Source of the DNA: Vesta saturnalis
Taxonomy: Eukaryota > Arthropoda > Insecta > Coleoptera > Lampyridae
Length of the DNA stretch: 64,000 bases
Direction: 5' to 3'
Assembly: GCA_036346205.1 (NCBI GenBank)
Contig: JARFJB010001987.1
Coordinates: 4,462,501 to 4,526,500, forward strand
Shown here in pieces: positions 1-9,450 of this stretch. Each line of letters begins with the position of its first letter. Within the stretch, counting starts at the first letter, position 1. A program made the translations under genes and the position numbers. The notes under the pieces were generated by a model. The model was not told where the DNA came from, ran no database searches, and saw nothing but the letters and a program-made list of their open reading frames with translations.

Positions 1-751
1 AACATGTATTACAAACACCTTCCTTAAATACTGAAAATAAATTTAAAGCACTCGTTCATCACACCTTTCTATTAAATTAGTATAAATAAAAAAGCTTTCA
101 AGTTATTTATCTTCTTTGACTGCGTAAGATGTTCATTCATTTCGTATTATGACATCGAAATTTGCTTTCCACTTTCAATAACAAATTTTCCGTGTTATCT
201 TGAGAAGCTCAATCCCTTCTTTTTACCTAAAAGCATTTCATCTATTGGCAACCAATTCTTTTCGAGAATTTAGTATCTTCGTAATCCAGATTCCGACCGG
301 GATTTTGTAAACGTTTCCTGAATTATAGTTTTAAAACGTATTTCATGCACTACCTATTTTAACGAAAATTCTAGAAATGCTCGAATTTTGAAGTAGCTAT
401 TCGCATTTTCTTAGCTTTGCCTAATCTGCGTATTTCTTTTTTAGAGGTATTACATATGTATAAGTTGAAAAAATGAGCTTGCTTGAAGGTACCACGTAAA
501 GTACGTGACGATGTTAAAGTGCACGAATTTCCTTATTTGTGTTTATAATGCTATTCCGGAAATTCAGTTCAAGCTTGTTATGTCATTCTGATAGCTATCT
601 TGTATTACCTACAGTCTCTTGTTGAAATAAATATTAAGTTAGATAAATTGTTTTTCACGGTTTTACATTTATACAGTTTTAAATAATGTTATTAATTGTT
701 TGAAATTAATCACTGTCCTATTCGGCCTTTATTCGGTTTATAAAAAAACAT
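1..751. other. AT-rich intergenic stretch, nothing recognised
   Basis: No coding similarity, tandem repeat or terminal repeat was recognised on either strand. The stretch is ordinary AT-rich DNA that ends where the left inverted arm of the next element begins. Confidence 0.6.
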
Positions 752-1447
752 CACTAAGGATGCTAGGTACTGTATCTGGGAAACTATCTATCGTAGAGGC
801 TTGCGCAAAAAAAAGTTATTACTAAAACGGCCAATACAAAAACCTGGAAAATATTTTCATGTTTCTGAAATGGCCGCTAGGGGGCAATTTTTGACGTATG
901 TCTAAAAATAAGTGGTGGGGGGTATTCAAAGGTTTCTTTAAATAACACCCCGTATCTTCGAAACGGCTAAGCCGATTTTAACAAACTTGGGCGCGTTGAA
1001 ATGAGCTATTCTTGGGCTACAAATGTTATAATATTTGAAGTTTTGTTAGTTTCACGTGTCGTCGCTAGAGGGCTTTGTTCGACATTCCGACAGAAACGGT
1101 TAATTTTCGCAAAAAAATTAAATGCATTGGTATGACTTTTTTTCATGAACAAGTAGTTAAATGATGCCTAAATAAGCTCGCGAAAACGGCATCTCGATAT
1201 CTTGTTCCTAACCTAAAATATCGGCCAAAGAAAACTTTATACGAAAATCCCTTAAATCTTTATTTTTTTTTTACTATATTTTTCTGGGATTGTTTGTATT
1301 ATGTAAGTTGTGACCCTAAAAAGGACCGATTTAAAGGAGGAAGGTTTTTAATGCCCCCGTAAATGCTCGAAATGCTGACCATCACGCTCTATGCATTGCT
1401 GAAGCCTCTCATGACTGGACAAAACTGCAGCTTCAATTTCGGCTCTG
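752..1447 (+). repeat. Left inverted arm of the 3'/3' palindromic element
   Basis: This pairs in inverse orientation with 2350-3168. Landmarks shared by both arms are GGCCGCTAGGGGGC, the CGTATCTTCGAAACGGCTAAG block, TCTAGCGACGAC-type sequence, and the TTTAAATCGGTCCTTTTTAG block next to the transposase stop codon. Confidence 0.85.
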
Positions 1448-2066
1448 GGTATGTTACGTATTGCGTTACGAATCCGGTTTTTCATATCTTCTCTAGTAGT
1501 AGGTTGAGTCCGAAACACGATGTCCTTTAAGCGCCCCCATAAATAAAAATCGAGGCAAGTTAAGTCTGGCGATCGCGGAGGCCATGGAAACAGATTTCCT
1601 CTTCCAATCCACCGCTATTGAAATACTGCATTAATATTGGCCAAAAAGTCAAGAAATACATTGCCATTTAGGGGTTGCTCGAAAAAATATGGCCCAATAA
1701 TTCTGCCTCCCAGTATGCCACACCATACATTTAAACTCCAACGTCCTTGGCGCTGAACTTCACGCAACCAATGGGGATTTTCTGCAGATCAATAATGCAT
1801 ATTGTGCAGATTGACTCTGCCGTCACAACTGAAGGTGGCTTCATCGGTCCAAAGAACTTTAAATAAAAATTCTCTATTTTCGCGTAAAATGCCGAAAACT
1901 ACCATTGGCTCGTAAGCTCGTCACTAATCGTGGAAAAACTCTTACATAGCAAGGACGCCGATTTGGATATCGAGCCGCGTCAACTCTTTTAGCTACTGCG
2001 GCGTTCTGAAGACATTCAAAATAAACCGCAAGCATATCAACAGCTTCATTTTCGTAAAACGCATTT
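1348..2066 (-). pseudogene. Decayed IS630/Tc1-type transposase (DUF4817 type), internally deleted
   Basis: A transposase relic read right to left. The first ~45 codons match the insect DUF4817/helix-turn-helix start (NEAVDMLAVYFECLQNA, then YPNRRP). The frame then jumps, without the rest of the DNA-binding region, into the catalytic core. The core shows LWTDEATF with the first Asp, HNMHY, the family motif LNVWCGILGGRIIGPYFF, RWIGRG and WPPRSPDL...LDFYLWG with the third acidic site. The C-terminus reads AAVLSSHERLQQCI then FEHL before the stop. At least two in-frame stops (after HNMHY and after NAVFQ) replace or precede the second catalytic Asp region, which is missing. It is non-functional. 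Known family role: cut-and-paste transposition into TA. Confidence 0.75.
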
Positions 2067-2349
2067 TAAAAGCACAAAAATTGTTCAAAGTAACGCGAAA
2101 GTATTGACAACTATTAACAATTTGAAGATTATGTATGTTTTGTTTAGGTATCTGTTTCCATTGCCTGCTTCTATTAATTTTATTTTTTGTATACATTCAT
2201 AGTGAATATGCATTAAAACAAACAAAAAGTAGACCTTTCGTATAACTTTTAGCATTGCTTACTTACCCGTAGTAATTTCAAAAAGGGTGATTTTATTCTG
2301 GTGTATAAATTTACAAACATTTAAAATCGCAATTTCTAGGTAACCTATT

Positions 2350-3168
2350 CAGAGCCGAAATTGAAGCTGCAGTTTTGTCTACCCATAAGAGGCCTCAGCA
2401 ATGCACAGAGTGATGGTCAGCATTTCGAGCATTTACGAGGGCATTAAAAATCTTACTCCTTTAAATCGGTCCTTTTTAGGGTCACAACTTACATAATAGA
2501 AACAATTCCAGAAAAACACAGTAAAAATAAAATAAAAATTTAAGGGATTTTCGTATAAAGTTTTCTTTGGCCGATATTTCAGGTTAGGAACAAGATATCG
2601 AGATGCGGTTTTCGCGAGTTTGTTTAGGCGTCATTTAGCTACTTGTTCATGAAAAAAAGTCATACCAATGCATTTAATTTTTTTGCGAAAATTAACCGTT
2701 TCTCGTTTCTGTCCGAATGTCGAACAAAGCCCTCTAGCGACGACATGTGACACTAAAAAAACTTCAAATATTATAACATTTGTAGCCCAAGAATAGCTCT
2801 TTTCAACGCGTCCAAGTTTGTTAAAATCAGCTTAGCCGTTTCGAAGATACGGGGGGTTATTTAAGGAAACCTTTGAATACCCCCCACCACTTTATTTTTA
2901 GACATACGTCAAAAAGTTCCAAACAAAAAAAGTACAGATCATCCTCGACTTCAAAGATCAGTTATTTTTTTATTAGGTTAATATAGCAGAATTCACAGAA
3001 ACATCACTTTTTTAGATTCAAGATTGCAGTTACGCCCCCTAGCGGCCATTTCAGAAACATGAAAATATTTTACAGATTTTTGTATTGGTCGTTTTAGTGA
3101 CAACTTTTTTTCCGCAAGCCTCTACGATGTATACTTTCCTAGATACAGTACCTCGCATTCTTAGTTAG
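2350..3168 (-). repeat. Right inverted arm of the 3'/3' palindromic element
   Basis: This is the inverted copy of 752-1447. Its first ~100 bases, read on the plus strand, encode the same transposase C-terminus (AEIEAAVLS, then QHFEHLRGH and stop near 2446), followed by the shared 3' flank. It holds an additional ~110-bp segment relative to the left arm. Confidence 0.85.
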
Positions 3169-3604
3169 CCACAGTACACACTTGGCATATTAAGCTTTGG
3201 TCAGTACTAGTGTTTAGATATTTCCTTAATAGAACGGTTTTAAAAGTTAGGAATACAAAAATCATAACGAATTAACCGGTGGGACAGGCACCTGAAGAAG
3301 AGGAATCAGTCGAGGTAACGTTTCTACTAATATAGCAAGACCTCTCACAAATTACTGTTTAATTTAGTGTTAGTGTTAAATTTTACAGGGGTGGGGTCAA
3401 TAGTTATCCTGTATATACGACAGTTCAGCGAAACAGGGGGGTTTGTTTGGTTGCCTAATAAATAAAAACCGCCTCTATACAGGGTGAGTTTTTAATGTCT
3501 ACTATGGGGACCTCGGAATCTTGAGCAGGTAGAGAGCCGGTTAAATGAGGAAAGATTTGCAGTTTTATAACGTTTTCTTCAAAGAATCCAAGACTAACTA
3601 GATA
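3169..3604. other. Spacer with a possible transposon end
   Basis: No gene is seen. From about 3478 the sequence TACAGGGTGAGTTTTTAATG resembles the terminal repeats of insect DNA transposons that start YACAGGGTG. The DNA between there and the pogo-like element, and possibly the DNA just past 6022, could be the two halves of an older element split by the pogo insertion. That is inference. Confidence 0.35.
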
Positions 3605-3630
3605 CCGTCAACTGGGGTGACTTCGGCCAG
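3605..3630 (+). repeat. Left terminal inverted repeat of pogo-like element
   Basis: Starts CCGTCAACTGGGGTGACTTC directly after a TA dinucleotide. It pairs with the complement ending at 6020, which is followed by TA. Confidence 0.85.
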
Positions 3631-4012
3631 TAGATGTTACTTCGGACAACCTAGATTTGTTGAACATGGATTCATAGCGGCAACCCTGTGCGCGACATCC
3701 AATATATGACTTTGTAAATGTGTTGGGACGTTAGGCGACTGAAGATATTGGTATGAGGCGAGAGCGTGCAAACATTGCTTTCTAGTTTTTCGACTATATT
3801 TTTGTAGGAGAAGATTTGTCAATCCCGAAAAGAGTGACAAAGTAAGTTGTGCTCAACTTAGCTCCATGTGTTTGAATAATTTCTGTTAAGAGAAGTGGAA
3901 TGTGTGATGTTTAAAGAATAGTTTCGCCAGGACGTAATCTGTTTATCTTTGAGCACGTTTTGTATATAGGGTGATAATCAAAATAATCGTTTTTAGGGGG
4001 TGACTTCGGACA

Positions 4013-5589
4013 ATGGGTCGAACTTATAAGAAAATATTGGGCGGTAGAAATTACCAATAATATAACAAACAGTCGTTAGAAAATGCCGTCCTTGATGTGA
4101 AAACCCATAAAAAGAGCATGCGGGAAGCTGCCGAATTTTATGGTGTACCTAAGTCGACTATTAGCGACAAAATTAAGAAAATTCATGGTAAGAAAGTCGG
4201 AGGTCAAACAACACTATCTTCTGAAGAAGAACCAAGACTGACTGAAGCTATTAATACCACGGCAGAATGGGGATTTCCTCTTTCTCCGTATGATGTCAGA
4301 ATAAGAGTCAAACAATATCTCGACAGGAAAGGAGTGAATATAAAAAAATTTAAAGATAATCTTCCGTCATGATTGGGTAAAGTCATTTTTATTACGGCAC
4401 AGAAACCTAACAACAAGAATATAAGGAGTTCCGGGCAATGTCAAGGTGATCTGTAAACGAGGAACAAAACATTGTGACAGAGTAATGGATTCGTCTAAAT
4501 CTGGCGTAAGCATAATGATGTCAGCGTCAGAAAGTGGAGAACTTTTTCCACCCTTCGTGATGTACAAGGCCAAGCACCGATATCAAGAATAGGAAGAGGA
4601 TGGACCAATTGGATGTGGTTACAGTGTGACGAATTCAGGCTGGTTTGATTCCAGAACTTTTATGGAATGGTGAAAACTTGTCCAGTCACCTAACGCTGGA
4701 AGTTATAGAAGAATGCGCACGTCAAAATTTAAAGTTTGTTTAATCCCACCCAATTCCACACATCTCTGACAGCCGCTCGATGTGGCTTACTTTGCCCCCC
4801 TTAAAAAGACATGAGAAGAATTTTGACTGAGTAGAAATTGAAACGAAACGTCCATTCTAGAAGAAAGATTTTCCAAACCTTCTTAGGAAAACCTTAGATT
4901 CAATTAAAGCAAATTAAAAAAAAAACATTGTATCAGGATTTAACGCCTCGGGTATTTGGTCGTACAATCTAGAGGAAGTTTTAAGACGTCTCCCTCAAGA
5001 ACTTACAGCTGGAGACGCTCCCACAGGACGTGAAATAGATGCAATACTACTGGAATTTCTCAAAGAAAATAGAAGTCCTCAATTGCAAGAAAAACCAAAT
5101 AAACGCAAGCGAGCAAGAAGGCCAATCATCCCTGTAGATATGGTTGAAAACGAACCAGCAGAAAATATTCCTTCCACGTCTGGCTTCCAAAAACTTCAAC
5201 AATGTCAGAATATTACATCCGATGATCCCGATTCAGACTCTTTGCCACTAGCTCACTGTAAATCCGTAGAAAAAAGACTCGATGCATTTGACAAAGATTA
5301 TGTACCATCTCATATGGGCACATCATCCGATTCAGAAAAAGAAACGACTAACGAAGAACCACGACACTGCTTCTCGAACAAAAATATTAGAGATCATAAT
5401 TTTACACTAGTTGAACTTCCTATAGAAAACTCTTCTAAAAGTAAATTCTACGTTGCAAGAATTTTAAATGTAGAGGGTGTAAGTTTCTTTCATTTCCCAA
5501 ACGTGTCGATTGATTGGAAAAAACGAAATTGTCTAAAGGCTTTCTTCTTCACATTTTCGAACAAATCGCCTGATGTTACTATAGAATAG
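4013..5589 (+). pseudogene. Pogo-like transposase, degraded
   Basis: The start was chosen at the ATG of MGRTYKKILGGRNYQ. The frame passes one stop and continues into SMREAAEFYGVPKSTISDKI, a psq helix-turn-helix that in this family binds the element ends. A CENP-B-like segment (RLTEAI, WGFPLSPYDVR) follows, then the frame breaks near codon 120. The DDE domain survives in pieces: VICKRGTKHCDRVMDSSKSG, SGELFPPFVMY, GCGYSVTNSGWF, a block corresponding to the second catalytic site in which the expected D-N-L-S-S-H reads ENLSSHLTLEVIEEC, and PPNSTHL...QPLDVA. The C-terminal tail from about 5083 is open for 168 codons with a basic stretch KRKRARRP. The first catalytic Asp region is deleted. Known family: pogo/Tigger/jerky-like transposases. 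Confidence 0.8.
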
Positions 5590-5701
5590 GTCATGGCTGT
5601 ATTTACATACAAGCGTTTGTTTTTCTAGAATAGAATATTTATTTGTTTTAGATTTATATAAGAGTATAACTTCTGTTTTATTAGACAAGAAAATAATTTC
5701 T

Positions 5702-5703
<2 letters not shown>

Positions 5704-5763
<60 letters not shown>
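5704..5763. repeat. (TA)n microsatellite
   Basis: About 60 bp of uninterrupted TA dinucleotides inside the 3' part of the pogo-like element. Confidence 0.95.
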
Positions 5764-5766
<3 letters not shown>

Positions 5767-5992
5767 GGTGCGAAGTCACCTCTGCACGAGACACACATCG
5801 GTTTTAAGTGATTTTATACCGCCGCGCCGTCCGAAGTCACCCCGTTTAATGGGGTGACTTCAGACAGACTACAAGCAAAAAAATTAAAAAAATTAGGGCA
5901 CATATGAAAATTTTGAAATGGTCATTGTTTCACTAGATGTTAGGGGTATTTTAGCAGAAAATTACAGAAATTATTTGTCTTAGTTTTTAGTC

Positions 5993-6020
5993 TGTGATCC
6001 GAAGTCACCCCAGTTGACGG
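5993..6020 (-). repeat. Right terminal inverted repeat of pogo-like element
   Basis: Ends CCCCAGTTGACGG followed by TA. It is the complement of the left terminus. Confidence 0.85.
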
Positions 6021-6261
6021 TACTTTAAAACACGATTTCTCTGTAATTTCTTTAAACACATATAATTCCGTTATTTCCATTTTCAGAAAAGAACGTGCAA
6101 AGGAAAAAGTTGTAGATAATAATGTTCTTTCTAAGGCAGCTAAATCGATTTTTTGATGCCAGATCTTGTTTTTGAGTCGACATAAACACACATTTTTTAA
6201 AATAAAAACAATAGCTGTCCATAACTTTTTAAGAAATGGTTTTTTTCTAGCCTTTCTAATA

Positions 6262-7257
6262 ATATAACATATAACATATAACATATAACATATAACATAT
6301 AACATATAACATATAACATATAACATATAACATATAACATATAACATATAACATATAACATATAACATATAACATATAACATATAACATATAACATATAA
6401 CATATAACATATAACATATAACATATAACATATAACATATAACATATAACATATAACATATAACATATAACATATAACATATAACATATAACATATAACA
6501 TATAACATATAACATATAACATATAACATATAACATATAACATATAACATATAACATATAACATATAACATATAACATATAACATATAACATATAACATA
6601 TAACATATAACATATAACATATAACATATAACATATAACATATAACATATAACATATAACATATAACATATAACATATAACATATAACATATAACATATA
6701 ACATATAACATATAACATATAACATATAACATATAACATATAACATATAACACATAACACATAACACATAACACATAACACATAACACATAACATATAAC
6801 ATATAACATATAACATATAACATATAACATATAACATATAACATATAACATATAACATATAACATATAACATATAACATATAACATATAACATATAACAT
6901 ATAACATATAACATATAACATATAACATATAACATACAACATATAACATATAACATATAACATATAACATATAACATATAACATATAACATATAACATAT
7001 AACATATAACATATAACATATAACATATAACATATAACATATAACATAACATATAACATATAACATATAACATATAACATATAACATATAACATATAACA
7101 TATAACATATAACATATAACATATAACATATAACATATAACATATAACATATAACATATAACATATAACATATAACATATAACATATAACATATAACATA
7201 TAACATATAACATATAACATATAACATATAACATATAACATATAACATATAACATAT
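6262..7257. repeat. (ATATAAC)n heptamer satellite, ~142 copies
   Basis: An almost perfect 7-bp tandem array of about 1 kb. Six successive units around 6750-6792 carry the variant ACATAAC. One unit near 6935 has a T-to-C change. One short unit near 7045 shifts the phase. Because 7 is not a multiple of 3, all three frames of the minus strand give the same periodic peptide (repeats of LYVICYM). The long open frames here are therefore a by-product of the repeat and not genes. Confidence 0.97.
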
Positions 7258-7510
7258 TAATTTTGAAAAACTAAAGAAATACGGCCGTTTTTTTCCGTTC
7301 AAGTTCAGAATTGTTAGTATGTCAGGCCACGGAAGCCGTTGTTGATGGACAAATGCCACTCGTATTACCATGGCGTTTAGTTTGAAAGTGCTTTTCATTC
7401 GTTTTAATGTTTTTAGTCGCTTTTATAATCTACAAAATCTTGATAAGGTTGAATATTATACTCGGTGTCAAAAAAGTAAAGTGTGAGCTGTAGAGTAATG
7501 TTTTGACCTC
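7258..7510. other. Spacer between satellite and transposase relic
   Basis: AT-rich flank with no recognised terminal repeat. It may include the 5' end of the transposon whose coding relic follows. Confidence 0.3.
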
Positions 7511-8397
7511 TATTTTGAACGCCGTCAGCCTAATCCACGCACATTTAAAGACTATATGATGCTTTGCGTGAATAAGGTTCTTTCTGTAAATCCAAAAATT
7601 AAACAGGGCACATTAATAAAGCTGCCAAAGAGAACACGTTAGAACCTGTTATGCAAAAGGCATCAACTTCAACACGAGAAATTAGTATTCATGCGGGAAT
7701 TTCACAATATACTGTTGTACGAATAAGAAAAAAAGCATAAATTCCACCCCTATAAGTTATTAACAAACACTATACCGTGATAATGTTCGGTGTATGGAGT
7801 TTTGTACGTGGTTTGGAAAAAGTGTGCAATTGATCCACAGTTTAAGTTTAAGGTACTTTGGATCAACAAAAATAGATTTACAAATTGCAAGGTTTTTAAA
7901 AGGCACAACCAGCATCTCTGGTCACAAGAAACCACATCATGTCAAGCAAAGAAGAGCACAAATTAAACTTAGGTTTAATGTGTGGTGTAGTGTTATCGAA
8001 TCATTCTTGGCCATAACTTCTTGATGGAACTTTAACCGATGAGCGTTACTTCCATTTCCTATAAACTCATTCGAAGATATGATAGATGATGTAAATTTGG
8101 AGACTCGCGCTATGCTGGAGTGCTTTCAGCACGATGACGCACTGCCTCATAATCATTTAGGAGTGCGAAATTATTTAGATACAATTTTCCCCCAATTGTA
8201 GATAAGAAGGAATGCACCAGTTGCATGGTCACCTCGATCACCTGATCTGTCAGTTTTGGATTTCTATTTGTGAGGAACGATAAAAGATAAGGTGTATCGA
8301 AGGTCGTATGAAACAGTGGACGACCTTAGAGAAGCGTACGAAAAGCTTTTGCTAGTATTAACAGGTGTTCTTCAAGAAAAGCCAGAAATTCTGTTCT
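7511..8397 (+). pseudogene. Decayed IS630/Tc1-type transposase (DUF4817 type)
   Basis: A frame-broken transposase relic on the plus strand. The N-terminal part reads FERRQPNPRTFK, then NPKIKQGTL-type and AAKENT sequence, then MQKASTSTREISIHAGISQY, a helix-turn-helix of this family. The catalytic part shows FKRHNQHLWSQE, NVWCSVI/CVVWCYRIILG (family motif NVWCGIIG), LDGTLTDERYFHFL, LETRAMLECFQHDDALPHNH (second catalytic Asp region), RNYLDTIFPQ, AWSPRSPDLSVLDFYL (third acidic site) and KDKVYRRSYETVDDLREA. Many frameshifts and stops are present. It belongs to the same broad clade as the relics at 1.3-2.1, 21.3-22.2, 51.6-51.9 and 53.5-54.4 kb but is a separate lineage. The element ends were not identified. 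Confidence 0.75.
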
Positions 8398-9381
8398 AAA
8401 AAGGTGTAAGTTGTGTCTTACTTATAATAGTAATCATTTTGAATATAAGTATAAATATCTTTAGGTAATGCTTTAGTTAGTTAGTTAGTCATAGTGTAGT
8501 TTTGTAGTTCTTTGCTATTTATGTCTCTGTAGCCAATTTTTCGTTCTTTTTAGTTGCTAAATATTTTTCAATTTTTTCAATACATATTGGGCTTTCCCTT
8601 CATTTTGAAAAATTCAGAGTAATGATTTACAAAAGATCCTACCCTCAAATAACTAGTAATTACGATTTGCATTTGTCAATCAACAATGGTTTCCATGGCC
8701 TACCATACTAATAATTCTGAAATTAAACCGGAAAAATGGTCTTATTTCTTTAGTTTTTCAAAATAACTATGTCATATGTTAAATCATTGGAAAAGCCAAA
8801 AAAAAAACCCTTTCTTAAAAAGTCTACCAATTATGGTTTCCATTTCAAAAAATGTACGTTAACTTGTAATCCAAAACAAAAAAAGTGAAACCCAATTTTA
8901 CTGACAAATAAATCATGGCCTACTAATAATAAATAAGACCTAACTTTAGAAAGTGTGATATTTCGATGAAACTCTAATCTTTTATACACTTGTGAGACAT
9001 GACTAAACCGGAAATATTGCGCTCTTTCCAAAAATCGAAAAATCCAATATGGCGGCCATAAGAAAAATAAAAGTTGAGGCAGATTGTGGGATAACAAAAG
9101 ACGATTGTGACATGTCATACACGCCATCTTATTCGTCTTAAAAAAGTGTCCGAATAATCTCACATTGTGACAGCTGTCAAATTAACCATTTCGGATTTAC
9201 TGGCGAAAAACGAAATCCGCCATTTTCGGTTTTTGCCGATATTTTCAAAACCAATTGACCGATCGTAAATCTGAACCGGATATCGAATGTTCTAAGTTTC
9301 CTCTAAAACTTTCCCCATTTAACCTTTGCCGTAAGTATAACAGAAGCCGAGATCCCTTTATAGAGAAGCGAATTTAGGACA

Positions 9382-9386
<5 letters not shown>
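8398..9386. repeat. Unclassified repeat-like DNA, non-coding
   Basis: More complex composition than its surroundings, with CCGGAAATATT, CAATATGGCGGCC and CGAAATCCGCCATTTTCGG segments. A phrase similar to CATGGCCTACTAATAATAA occurs twice (near 8693 and 8914). This style is typical of non-autonomous insect transposons, but no termini or coding capacity were found. The call rests on composition only. Confidence 0.3.

Positions 9387-9447
<61 letters not shown>
9387..9447. repeat. (TA)n microsatellite
   Basis: About 60 bp of TA dinucleotides. Confidence 0.95.

Positions 9448-9450
<3 letters not shown>

Larger units (their letters stand above)
752..3168 (-). mobile_element. Palindromic Tc1/mariner-type element with two 3' ends
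   Basis: Two long inverted arms flank a decayed transposase on the minus strand. Each arm contains the last ~30 codons of the same transposase plus its 3' untranslated region, so the element carries two copies of its 3' half pointing outward and no normal 5' terminus. The outer ends pair as TACTGTATC(T)GGGAAA-type sequence near 765 and its complement near 3150. The right arm has an extra ~110-bp block (roughly 2920-3030) that the left arm lacks. Arm similarity is high but well below perfect, so this is an old structure. The transposase family is IS630/Tc1-mariner. No clean target-site duplication was identified. Confidence 0.75.
3636..5866. promoter_or_regulatory. Repeated subterminal copies of the TIR core (likely transposase sites)
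   Basis: The 13-16-bp core (G)GGGTGACTTCGGACA of the terminal repeat recurs near 3636-3648, at 3997-4012 just before the start codon, at 5770-5782 (inverted), 5829-5843 (inverted) and 5851-5866. The last two are arranged as a small palindrome around GTTTAAT. Repeated end motifs are commonly transposase-binding sites. That function here is inferred. Confidence 0.55.
3605..6020 (+). mobile_element. Pogo-like DNA transposon with TIRs and TA target duplication
   Basis: Inverted ends CCGTCAACTGGGGTGACTTC (left) and its exact complement (right) are flanked by TA on both sides, as expected for the Tc1/mariner/pogo superfamily. The interior encodes one decayed transposase with a psq-type helix-turn-helix, a CENP-B-like region and DDE remnants. 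Copies of the terminal core GGGGTGACTTCGGACA recur inside both ends. The total of about 2.4 kb is typical for the group. The 5' region is short and the 3' region contains a (TA)n tract. Confidence 0.85.

Noticed and set aside
5940..7398. Long minus-strand open frames of 350-430 codons rich in MLYVICY
   Set aside because: They are the translation of a 7-bp tandem repeat, identical in all frames, with no start context or domain.
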